Part shown: positions 14,910 through 22,486 of the stretch, one piece after another | Layout: each line of letters starts with the position of its first letter | Position numbering within the stretch: position 1 is the stretch's first letter | Origin: Sulfurimonas sp. | Lineage (GTDB): Bacteria; Campylobacterota; Campylobacteria; Campylobacterales; Sulfurimonadaceae | NCBI RefSeq assembly: GCF_028714975.1 | Contig: NZ_JAQTLH010000007.1 | Span: forward strand, 60,009-124,008 | Length of the DNA stretch: 64,000 nt | Reading direction: 5' to 3' | Translations under genes and position numbers: made by a program | The notes under the pieces: model-generated | The model's database searches: none | What the model was told of the DNA's origin: nothing | What the model saw: the letters and a program-made list of their open reading frames with translations, nothing else

Positions 14910-17006
14910 CTAAGATTTAATATCAATTTCGTTTAACAGCTCTTCATCACACTTAGGACAAAACTCGTGTTCGCCTGCGATGTATCCGTGTTTTGGACAT
15001 ACCGAGAAGAGCGGAGTCACCGTAATGTAAGGAAGTCTAAAGTTCGTAATTACATTTTTAACTAATTTTCTACATGCTTCGGTTGAACTTATCTTCTCTT
15101 GCATATATAGGTGAAGAACCGTTCCTCCAGTATATTTGCACTGCAGATCATCTTGAAGCGATAGAGCCTCAAACGGGTCGTTTGTTAAATCAACCGGTAT
15201 TTGAGAAGAGTTTGTATAGTAGATGTTGTCACCCATACCCGCTTGAAGAATAGAATCACCGTAGCGTTTCTTGTCTTCTTTAGCAAATCTATAAGTTGTT
15301 CCCTCTGCAGGTGTAGCTTCTAGGTTGTATAAATTGCCCGTCTCTTCTTGGAACTCTACCATTCTATTTCTGATATAGTTTAAGATTTCAATCGCAAACT
15401 CTTCCCCTTTTTTATCACTAATATCATAACTATCGCTTGTAAAGTTACGAATCATCTCATTGATACCGTTTACGCCGATAGTCGAGAAGTGGTTTTTAAA
15501 TCCCGGTAAATAGCGTTTTGTATATGGATAGAGTCCCCTCTCGTACATCTCTTGGATAAATACGCGTTTTTTCTCTAAAGTAGATTTAGCATGCGCCATT
15601 AGTTGATCAAGTCTTGCATAAAGAGCTTCTATGTTGCCTTTATATAAAAATCCGAGCCTTGCCATGTTGATAGTTACAACACCGATAGAACCTGTCATCT
15701 CAGCGGAACCGAATAGCCCGCCGCCTCGTTTTAACAGTTCTCTAAGATCTAGTTGAAGTCTGCAGCACATACTTCTAACATGCCCCGGTTTATAAGCCTC
15801 TTCATTTGGTACCAATTTACCGTCTGCATCTCGTTTAAACTGAGAGCCGATAAAGTTTTGAAAGTATGAAGAGCCGATTTTTGCCGTATTTTCAAATAAA
15901 ATGTCGGTATTTTCTCCGTACCAATCAAAATCTTCTGTAATGTTTACGGTAGGGATAGGGAATGTAAACGGCTGACCCGTTAAATCACCCTCCGTCATAA
16001 TCTCATAATAAGCTTTGTTTATTTGGTTCATCTCCGGTTGGAAGTGCTTATAAGTCATCTCTTCCAGCGAGTTTACGCCTCTGTGTTTAGCTTCTTCTAG
16101 CAACTCTTCATCATTGAGATTTTTGAAAATATGGTTCTGTTTAGATGTAGGAATCTGTTCAGCCAAGTCAGTCGGTACAGTCCAGTCAATTGTAATGTTC
16201 GTAAATGGAGATTGACCCCATCTTGCAGGTACATTGAGATTGTAAACAAAACTTCTAATCGCTTTTTTGATGTCGTAAAACGATAATTTGTCTTTAAATG
16301 CATAAGGAGCCAAATAGGTATCAAATGAACTGAATGCTTGAGCGCCTGCCCACTCGCTTTGGAGAATTCCTAAGAAGTTTGCCATCTGTCCTAATGCTTC
16401 ACGGAAGTGTCTAGGTGCATCCGATTCTACTCTGCCTCTGACACCGTTAAAACCTTCATCTAGCAAAGCTCTAAGAGACCAACCTGCACAATAACCTGTA
16501 AGACAATCTAAATCGTGGATATGGTAGTCGCCGTTGCGGTGAGCGTAGCCCTCTTCTTTAGAGTAAACTTTGTCCAGCCAGTAATTTGCTATAACTTTAC
16601 CTGCCGTGTTGTTCACAAGTCCTGCATTTGAGTAACCCGTGTTAGAGTTGGCTTTGATGCGCCAGTCGGTTCCGAGGATATACTCTTCTATGGTTTGGGT
16701 TGAATTAATGTATGTAGTATCTTCGTCAAGTCCGCCGTCTCTTTGCATTTTATGCGTGTGGCGATAGAGCATAAAGCTCTTTAGAATATCAAAGTATTTA
16801 GCGTTGTAGAGCTCTTTTTCAATCGTATCTTGAATATCCTCAACGGCAACAACTCTTTTGTTTTTTAATTTTTCAAGAACATTAAAAAATATTGAACTAT
16901 CATAGGTGACATGTTGAGATTTAAATGCTTTTTTGATAGCATCTTCAATTTTAAAAGATAAGAACTCTTTATATGTTCCATCTCTCTTTAAAATATTTTC
17001 AACCAT
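14910..17006 (-). CDS. nrdD: Class III ribonucleoside-triphosphate reductase main chain, lacking the glycyl-radical segment
   Basis: 698 residues. An N-terminal ATP-cone (about 4-90) provides allosteric control. The barrel follows, with HDLDCLTGYCAGWSL and RSMCCRLQLDLRELLKRGGG as likely catalytic-cysteine regions and TGSIGVVTINMARLG. The C-terminus is a Zn finger (SVCPKHGYIAGEHEFCPKC near 675-690) and then stops. Full NrdD proteins continue from this finger into the glycyl-radical block; here that block is in the next gene. It reduces ribonucleoside triphosphates to deoxynucleotides without oxygen. The start has AAGGGG just upstream. It heads the nrdD-small-nrdG run. Confidence 0.93.
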   Translation of the reverse strand: MVENILKRDGTYKEFLSFKIEDAIKKAFKSQHVTYDSSIFFNVLEKLKNKRVVAVEDIQDTIEKELYNAKYFDILKSFMLYRHTHKMQRDGGLDEDTTYINSTQTIEEYILGTDWRIKANSNTGYSNAGLVNNTAGKVIANYWLDKVYSKEEGYAHRNGDYHIHDLDCLTGYCAGWSLRALLDEGFNGVRGRVESDAPRHFREALGQMANFLGILQSEWAGAQAFSSFDTYLAPYAFKDKLSFYDIKKAIRSFVYNLNVPARWGQSPFTNITIDWTVPTDLAEQIPTSKQNHIFKNLNDEELLEEAKHRGVNSLEEMTYKHFQPEMNQINKAYYEIMTEGDLTGQPFTFPIPTVNITEDFDWYGENTDILFENTAKIGSSYFQNFIGSQFKRDADGKLVPNEEAYKPGHVRSMCCRLQLDLRELLKRGGGLFGSAEMTGSIGVVTINMARLGFLYKGNIEALYARLDQLMAHAKSTLEKKRVFIQEMYERGLYPYTKRYLPGFKNHFSTIGVNGINEMIRNFTSDSYDISDKKGEEFAIEILNYIRNRMVEFQEETGNLYNLEATPAEGTTYRFAKEDKKRYGDSILQAGMGDNIYYTNSSQIPVDLTNDPFEALSLQDDLQCKYTGGTVLHLYMQEKISSTEACRKLVKNVITNFRLPYITVTPLFSVCPKHGYIAGEHEFCPKCDEELLNEIDIKS

Positions 17007-17117
17007 GTTAGTCCCCTTGTAAAAATTCAGTGCGTAGTGTATAGAAGAAGAAGTTAAAAAATGATAATAAAAAGTGTCACAGTTGCGTCACTAAATGCTC
17101 TGTTTATCGCTGTGGTG

Positions 17118-17123
17118 TATAAT
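17118..17123 (+). promoter_or_regulatory. -10 element for the thiE-like gene
   Basis: A perfect TATAAT 31 bases before the ATG at 17155; a GAGG ribosome-binding site sits at 17144-17147. No TPP riboswitch fits in the roughly 25-base leader. Confidence 0.55.
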
Positions 17124-17154
17124 GGCGCAAATATAAAAAATATGAGGTTTTTAT

Positions 17155-17709
17155 ATGTACAAATATTTAATCACATCAAAAGAATTTTATACAAACGATA
17201 GTGAGTTGTTTTGCAAAATTTTAACAAATCAGCTAAAAAAACATCAACCCAAATATGCCCTTTATAGGGATAAATCAAACCAAAATTATCATAATCAAGC
17301 TGCTGTTTTCGTAGAAGTATGCGCTGAATTTGAACATATAAAAAGTTTTATACACCAAGATATAAATTTGGCAAAAGAGTTAAATGCAACGGGGGTTCAC
17401 CTCACATCAAAGCAGTTTAAAGAGATAACAAAAGCAAAAGAGGCGGGTCTTGAAGTGATTGTAAGTACGCATACTCACGAAGAGGTGTTACTTGCGCAAA
17501 AAATGGGCGCCGATGCCGTCACATACAGTCCGATTTTTGCCTCACCGGATAAAGGCGAGCCAAGGGGAGTTGATGATTTAAAAGAGCTTTTGGAGATGTA
17601 TGAGATAAATGTTTTTGCTCTTGGCGGAATCGTTACGCAAGAACATGTAGATATGATAAAGCAGACAAAAGCTTACGGCTTTGCTTCTATAAGATATTTT
17701 ATTAACTGA
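17155..17709 (+). CDS. ThiE/TenI-family protein, probable thiamine phosphate synthase
   Basis: 184 residues, somewhat short for ThiE (about 210). TIM-barrel phosphate-binding features are ATGVHLTSKQF, GADAVTYSPIFASPDKGEPRG (the ThiE/TenI PIF loop) and FALGGIV near the end. ThiE joins the thiazole and pyrimidine precursors into thiamine phosphate; TenI is a related thiazole tautomerase. The N-terminus lacks the classic substrate residues I expect in a full ThiE, so TenI-like function is possible. It is a single gene, ending at the inverted-repeat element at 17706. Confidence 0.7.
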   Translation: MYKYLITSKEFYTNDSELFCKILTNQLKKHQPKYALYRDKSNQNYHNQAAVFVEVCAEFEHIKSFIHQDINLAKELNATGVHLTSKQFKEITKAKEAGLEVIVSTHTHEEVLLAQKMGADAVTYSPIFASPDKGEPRGVDDLKELLEMYEINVFALGGIVTQEHVDMIKQTKAYGFASIRYFIN

Positions 17710-17859
17710 TGTTACGCACTAAAAGTGTGTAAAACTACATACTCTCCCGCATATGCGGGTAGCTTCAGGGGGTTGCAAGGGACACAAGTGTCCCTGCCAC
17801 AAAGAGGGGCTCGCGTGCCCTCACTTTTGGGTATTGCTCCTATTTGTGCGTAACATCAG
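17706..17859 (-). repeat. Dispersed palindromic element, copy B, with terminal inverted repeats
   Basis: A 154-bp element bounded by a perfect 14-bp inverted repeat: CTGATGTTACGCAC at 17706-17719 and its complement at 17846-17859. Inside, in reverse orientation, are the shared core GTAGCTTCAGGGGGTTGC (17759-17776), the perfect palindrome CCCGCATATGCGGG (17746-17759) and AGGGACAC/GTGTCCCT (17778-17795). The left end contains the thiE-like stop codon; the right end supplies the last codons of the flavoprotein gene. Confidence 0.85.
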
Positions 17860-19090
17860 TAATCTGTCCTGCTAAATATCCGCTGGCAAACGACCATTGT
17901 AGATTGTATCCTCCGCATGGACCGTCAAGGTTCATAATCTCTCCGCAAAAGTATAAGCCCTCTATGATTTTGCTCTGCATGGTTTTTGGCTCTATCTCTT
18001 TTAAATCAACTCCGCCGCGGGTAATCATTGCCATTTTAAACCCATCGTGTCCGATGACCGTGAGCGGTGTCCAAGCAAGAAGTCCTATAAGTTTTGCTCT
18101 GTCTGCTCCTGAGATTTTTTTATAGGTTGTTTGCGGGTCGATTTGGGCTAAGAGACATAACTCATTTGATAATGCCAATGGGAGCAGGGTTGTTACGAGT
18201 TCAGACATATTGATATGCGGATTTTTTGCAAACTCATCTTTTAGATGTTTTGTGATCTGTTCCTCATTCATACCTTTAGTGAGATTGAGAAGCAGAGGAA
18301 CTTCACCGTATTCGTCTAACAGCGGAGTTATCTCTCTGGCTGCGTCAAGCACGATAGGACCTCTGATGCCGCTTTTTGTAAAAATCAAATCTCCCTCTGC
18401 TCTAAGTTTGCTATGTTTTTTAATGTTAATGCGAAGTTCGACTTTTGCAATCGTATCGGCACGGCAATTTTCAACCCACTTCTCTTTGGTGTGAAGCGGC
18501 ATCATGGCAGGGTGAAGCTCGGTTATTTTGTGCCCCAGCTCTTTTGCCATTTCATGTCCGTCTCCCTCGGCTCCAAGAGTAGGATATCCAAGCCCGCCTG
18601 TTGCCACTATGACATTATGGGCATAAAATATATTGTCGTTAGTCTGTACGCCTGTTACTCTGTTTTGTGTATGTAAAATTTTTTGAACTTTTTGTGATGT
18701 TAAAACTTCTATGCCTAACCTTTGCATCTCTTTTTCAAAGGCAGATATAATCGTTTGTGAAGAGTGCGAAGTCGGAAAGACTCTAAAGCCGTCTGGTGCG
18801 TGAGTTTGGACACCGATTTCTTTTAAAAACTCCATCAACGCTTTATGGTCAAATACTCTAAGCGCATCTTGCATAAAACGACCGTTACGACCGAATTTAG
18901 CCATAAAATCTTCATTTTTCAGGGTGTTCGTGAGGTTGCACCGTCCGCCGCCGGTAGCTTTGAGTTTTGCACCGATTTGTGGCAGTTTTTCTAAAAGCAG
19001 GACTTTTTTTCCGCCTTTAGCAGAGGTAACGGCTGCCATCATTCCGGCAGCTCCGGCACCGATAATTATGATATCGTAACTTTTTGTCAA
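17840..19090 (-). CDS. HI0933-family FAD-dependent oxidoreductase
   Basis: 416 residues. The N-terminal dinucleotide-binding motif is IIIGAGAAGMMAAVTSAKGG, followed by the family signature GGGRCNLTN near residue 47. VIVATGGLGYPTLGAEGDGHEMA and the C-terminal FCGEIMNLDGPCGGYNLQWSFASG complete the FAD fold. The family is also called aminoacetone oxidase family or YhiN; the true substrate is unknown. Its final residues DVTHK are encoded inside the inverted repeat of element B, suggesting that the element set the present end of the protein. Confidence 0.85.
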   Translation of the reverse strand: MTKSYDIIIIGAGAAGMMAAVTSAKGGKKVLLLEKLPQIGAKLKATGGGRCNLTNTLKNEDFMAKFGRNGRFMQDALRVFDHKALMEFLKEIGVQTHAPDGFRVFPTSHSSQTIISAFEKEMQRLGIEVLTSQKVQKILHTQNRVTGVQTNDNIFYAHNVIVATGGLGYPTLGAEGDGHEMAKELGHKITELHPAMMPLHTKEKWVENCRADTIAKVELRINIKKHSKLRAEGDLIFTKSGIRGPIVLDAAREITPLLDEYGEVPLLLNLTKGMNEEQITKHLKDEFAKNPHINMSELVTTLLPLALSNELCLLAQIDPQTTYKKISGADRAKLIGLLAWTPLTVIGHDGFKMAMITRGGVDLKEIEPKTMQSKIIEGLYFCGEIMNLDGPCGGYNLQWSFASGYLAGQITDVTHK

Positions 19091-19182
19091 CTTGAGACCT
19101 GATTTTTTAAAAGTATACTAAAAAAATTTCATATTTGATGATATTTCGATATTATTGTCTATATTGAAATACAGGGATTGTT

Positions 19183-19959
19183 ATGAAATTTGATAAAATT
19201 ATTAAAAGCACATTTTGTTTGGTTGCGTTGTGCGGTTCGCTGTATGGGGCTTCACATGGAACTCATTGGGGTTATACGGGTCATGACGGTGCGGAGAATT
19301 GGGGTAATTTGGCACCTGAATACAGCACATGCAAAGACGGTAAAAACCAATCGCCGATTAATATCTCAAAAGGTGTAACGATTACTACCAGCAAACTTGA
19401 AGATATAAATTTTACTTATAAATCAAGCACATCGGATATTGTAAACAACGGTCATACCATACAAGTAAATGTAAAAGAGGGAAGCAGCATAAAGGTTGAC
19501 GGAATAGAGTTTCATTTGAAGCAGCTTCACTTTCATACGCCTAGTGAAAATCAGATAGACGGGAAAAGCTTTCCGCTGGAAGCACATTTTGTGCATGTAT
19601 CAAAAAAAGGCGAAATAGCTGTTGTGGCGCTTATGTTTGAGAATGGAAAAGAGAACCAGACGATAAAAGAGATTTGGAGCAGAATGCCTAAAACCGCGGA
19701 TGAGAAAGAGTGCTACTGCTCATCTACCGATGTCTTAAATACGCTTTTACCGAAAAATAGAGCATATTACAGATTTACTGGTTCTTTGACCACTCCGCCT
19801 TGCAGCGAGGGTGTAAGATGGTTTGTGCTTAAACATTATGCGACTATATCGGAAGCTCAAACGAAAGAATTTTTAGAAGTTATGCATCACGAAAACAACA
19901 GACCGATTCAAGATATCAATGCTAGAAAAGTTTTATTAAACTCTCCTCTCTCTTTTTAA
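19183..19959 (+). CDS. Periplasmic alpha-type carbonic anhydrase
   Basis: 258 residues with a signal peptide (about residues 1-22, ending LYGA). The alpha-CA fold is clear: WGYTGHDGAENWG, NQSPINI, then Zn ligands in LKQLHFHTPSEN (two His) and LEAHFVH (third His), and LTTPPCSEGVRWFVL near the end. Two cysteines probably form the usual disulfide. It interconverts CO2 and bicarbonate in the periplasm, useful for a CO2-fixing or pH-buffering lifestyle. It is a single gene; element C follows its stop. Confidence 0.95.
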   Translation: MKFDKIIKSTFCLVALCGSLYGASHGTHWGYTGHDGAENWGNLAPEYSTCKDGKNQSPINISKGVTITTSKLEDINFTYKSSTSDIVNNGHTIQVNVKEGSSIKVDGIEFHLKQLHFHTPSENQIDGKSFPLEAHFVHVSKKGEIAVVALMFENGKENQTIKEIWSRMPKTADEKECYCSSTDVLNTLLPKNRAYYRFTGSLTTPPCSEGVRWFVLKHYATISEAQTKEFLEVMHHENNRPIQDINARKVLLNSPLSF

Positions 19960-19960
19960 C

Positions 19961-20052
19961 TTACGCACTGAAACGAACTAGTCCGTTTCAGTGGCAGGGA
20001 CAGATGTTCCTTGCAACCCCCTAAAGCTACGAAAAACAAGTTTTCGAGATTT
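19961..20052 (+). repeat. Dispersed palindromic element, copy C
   Basis: It starts TTACGCAC like the ends of copy B. Stem 1 is CACTGAAACG/CGTTTCAGTG (19966-19975, 19984-19993), followed by the imperfect AGGGACAGATGTTCCT. The core GCAACCCCCTAAAGCTAC (20013-20030) differs from copy A by one base. Stem 3 is CGAAAA/TTTTCG (20030-20035, 20041-20046), then AGATTT. It lies between convergent genes and may also act as a terminator. Confidence 0.75.
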
Positions 20053-20087
20053 ACAATGTATTTTTACTCTTTTTTTAGAATCGGCGT

Positions 20088-20765
20088 TTACAATTTGTTA
20101 AACATAATAGAGCCGAGTCTTACCATATTTGACCCGCACTCGATGGCAAGTTCAAAATCTCCGCTCATTCCCATAGAACAGATTGTCGCACCCTCTAGCT
20201 GTTTGTAGATATTGTATGTAGTCTCAAAACTCTTTCTAATAATAGTTTCATCGCCCGTGTGTGCGCCGATACTCATAACACCCTTTAGATGGATATTTGG
20301 GCACTCTTTTTGTATTTGTTTGTAAATATCAACTGCCGCTTCGGGCATAACGCCGTGTTTAGACTCCTCTTTTGCGGAGTTTATCTGAAGCAGAGCTTCA
20401 AGCATCATATCTCTTGCCTCTAGTTTTTTTTGCAACTCATGTGCCAACTCTAAAGAGTCTAACGCATGAAAAAGAGCAGGGTTTATGTCTAGTAAGTTGT
20501 TGATTTTGTTTTTTTGCAGATTTCCCACAAAATGCCACTCGAGGGGCAGCTCTTCAAGGGTGCTGCTTTTTGCCTTTAAATCTTGAACTTTGTTTTCCCC
20601 AAAAGCTCTTTGACCTATCTCGTAGAGCGCTTTTATTTCATCCGCAGTAGAATATTTGCTGATAGCAACTATTTTAACGATATGCTTTTCATCAAATCTG
20701 ACTCTGGCAAATTCAACTCTTCTTATAACATCATCAATGTATAGTTTATACTCTTCTTTGTTCAT
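20088..20765 (-). CDS. YggS/PLPBP-family PLP homeostasis protein
   Basis: 225 residues, an alanine-racemase-like single barrel. PLP Lys is in IVAISKYSTADEI near residue 34; AFGENKVQDLKAK, WHFVGNLQKNK and ICSMGMSGDFELAIECGSNMVRLGS are all family hallmarks. It binds pyridoxal phosphate and helps balance vitamin B6 and amino acid pools, without known catalytic activity. The gene follows rseP by 3 bases in the pgsA-rseP-yggS run. Confidence 0.93.
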   Translation of the reverse strand: MNKEEYKLYIDDVIRRVEFARVRFDEKHIVKIVAISKYSTADEIKALYEIGQRAFGENKVQDLKAKSSTLEELPLEWHFVGNLQKNKINNLLDINPALFHALDSLELAHELQKKLEARDMMLEALLQINSAKEESKHGVMPEAAVDIYKQIQKECPNIHLKGVMSIGAHTGDETIIRKSFETTYNIYKQLEGATICSMGMSGDFELAIECGSNMVRLGSIMFNKL

Positions 20766-20768
20766 TTT

Positions 20769-21821
20769 TTATCCTATAAGTCTGTTAATATCGTTATAAA
20801 GCCCAAGCCCCATAAGTGAAAAAAGTATCACCCAGCCTGCTATAGTTAATTTTACCATAATCTCTTCATTTACTTCTCTTTTGAAAATCAGCTCATATAG
20901 GTTAAACATGATATGTCCGCCGTCGAGCGCAGGGATAGGGAGCAGGTTTAAAACACCGAGATTTACGGAGATGAGAGCCGCAAAAAAGAACACGCTCATC
21001 CATCCTGCTTCACTTGCATCAGAGGTTAATTTAACGATAGATATAACTCCGCCGAGTTCGTTGGCGGGAACCTCTCCGACTATTAGCTTTTTAAGCCCCG
21101 TAAATATCATCGTAGAGGCAAAAATCGTCTGATTTGTTGCATAAGAGAGCGTTTCACTAATGCCTAGCTCAAGCTTGTGAGTTACTCCTGCACTCCCGAT
21201 TCCAATCATCTTTTTTTCAATGACTTCATTAAACATATTTGTCGTTTGGGTGATTTTTGGAGATAGTACTATATGCTGAATAAATCCTGCTCTCTCAACC
21301 TCAATACTAAGCGAGCCGTCCGATGCTTCAATGATTTTTGCCATCTCTTCCCATGTTTTTATATCAATGGAGTTAATAGAACGGATAGTGTCGTTTGTCT
21401 CTAAACCTGCGGCAAATGCGGGAGAGTCTTTTACTACTTTACCGATAACTGGAGAGAGGACGCTCGGTCCGCCAAGAGCAATCGCAAAATAGAGAAAAAA
21501 TGCTAAAACAAAGTTTGCAAGCGGACCTGCTATAAGGATAAATATCTTTTGCAGCGGTGTTTTTACATTGTAACTGTCGTTGTCATAGCTTTTTTTTGTC
21601 GGGTCGCTATCGTCTTGTCCTTTCATCTTGACATAGCCGCCAAGCGGAATGAGAGCGAGCCGCCACTCATTGCCCCATCTCTGAAATGAGGCTATTTTTC
21701 GCCCGAATCCTATACTAAAAACTTCTACTTTGACTCCCACTCTTCGAGCTGCCAGATAGTGCCCTAATTCATGAAAAAATATAAGTGCCGATAGGACAAA
21801 AAGAGAGACCATAAAACTCAT
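20769..21821 (-). CDS. rseP: RseP-type site-2 intramembrane protease
   Basis: 350 residues. The zinc motif HExxH is in FFHELGHYLAARR near residue 17, a PDZ domain occupies about 125-190 (PAFAAGLETNDTIRSINSI), and the second active-site motif NLLPIPALDGG is near residue 298. Four transmembrane segments are expected. It cuts membrane-embedded regulators such as anti-sigma factors or signal-peptide remnants; no anti-sigma gene is nearby. Its start overlaps the pgsA stop by four bases. Confidence 0.93.
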   Translation of the reverse strand: MSFMVSLFVLSALIFFHELGHYLAARRVGVKVEVFSIGFGRKIASFQRWGNEWRLALIPLGGYVKMKGQDDSDPTKKSYDNDSYNVKTPLQKIFILIAGPLANFVLAFFLYFAIALGGPSVLSPVIGKVVKDSPAFAAGLETNDTIRSINSIDIKTWEEMAKIIEASDGSLSIEVERAGFIQHIVLSPKITQTTNMFNEVIEKKMIGIGSAGVTHKLELGISETLSYATNQTIFASTMIFTGLKKLIVGEVPANELGGVISIVKLTSDASEAGWMSVFFFAALISVNLGVLNLLPIPALDGGHIMFNLYELIFKREVNEEIMVKLTIAGWVILFSLMGLGLYNDINRLIG

Positions 21822-22372
21822 TGATTATTGCCTTTTAAAATTGCGGCTCTAAAGCCGTAAAGATACTCAAAACCTGAGTAGAGTGTAAGAACAACCGCAA
21901 ACCATAAAAGTGTGCTTCCAAGCGGCCAGTGCATAAGCAAAAATCCGATTGCAATCATCTGAACTACGGTTTTTACCTTTCCTGCCAATGAAGCTTTTAT
22001 GTCTAAGCCCTCACTCACTGCAACGGTACGAATTCCGGTAATAAAGAGCTCGCGAATGATGATGATGTAGATAGCCCATGCACTTGCTTCGCCAATCATC
22101 ATAAGTCCTAAAAATGCGGCAATTATGAGCATTTTGTCAGCCAATGGGTCGATAATGGAGCCAAGCATTGTCATCTGGTTCCACTCTCTTGCAATATAGC
22201 CGTCAAAAAAGTCCGTAACACTCGCTAAAACAAAGAGAAGCGAAGCTGCATAGTAGTTCCAAGTTATATGGTAACCTGAGTCGGTAAAAAAATCAGGATT
22301 TAAGATTATCCAAAACATAATCGGAGCTAAAAGAATACGCGAAAACGCTAAGATATTGGGAATATTTAACAA
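21818..22372 (-). CDS. pgsA: CDP-diacylglycerol--glycerol-3-phosphate 3-phosphatidyltransferase
   Basis: 184 residues with several transmembrane helices. The CDP-alcohol phosphatidyltransferase motif D-x2-D-G-x2-A-R-x8-G-x3-D-x3-D is complete in DFFDGYIAREW and GSIIDPLAD (about residues 62-85). It makes phosphatidylglycerol phosphate, the precursor of phosphatidylglycerol. It leads the pgsA-rseP-yggS operon and diverges from the acyltransferase fusion gene at 22487. Confidence 0.95.
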   Translation of the reverse strand: MLNIPNILAFSRILLAPIMFWIILNPDFFTDSGYHITWNYYAASLLFVLASVTDFFDGYIAREWNQMTMLGSIIDPLADKMLIIAAFLGLMMIGEASAWAIYIIIIRELFITGIRTVAVSEGLDIKASLAGKVKTVVQMIAIGFLLMHWPLGSTLLWFAVVLTLYSGFEYLYGFRAAILKGNNQ

Positions 22373-22424
22373 AAACAGCCTTGTTTTTTTCGCGTATTTT
22401 AACCTTTTGGCTCTTAATATAGGC

Positions 22425-22452
22425 TTGACATTATATTTGCTACTTAGATACT
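22425..22452 (+). promoter_or_regulatory. Promoter of the ACP-acyltransferase fusion gene
   Basis: TTGACA at 22425-22430, a 16-base spacer, and GATACT at 22447-22452 (four of six matches to the -10 consensus). It points toward the ATG at 22487. Confidence 0.5.
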
Positions 22453-22486
22453 ATAAAAATTAAAGTTTTTAAAGTCAAGAGATAAA

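Noticed and set aside
14896..14912. Junction of nrdD and the 50-codon gene as a sequencing error or pseudogene
   Set aside because: The downstream gene has its own AGGAGG site at ideal spacing, an ATG and a 15-residue leader. Its radical motif is perfectly kept, and it overlaps nrdG in a coupled way. A random frameshift would not create these.
17124..17154. Possible TPP riboswitch before the thiE-like gene
   Set aside because: The predicted leader is only about 25 bases, too short for a THI box, and no conserved motif is present.
3911..20052. The hairpin elements as integron attC sites or CRISPR repeats
   Set aside because: Copies are far apart, differ in stem sequence and length, lack the attC consensus ends and have no regular spacing or spacers.
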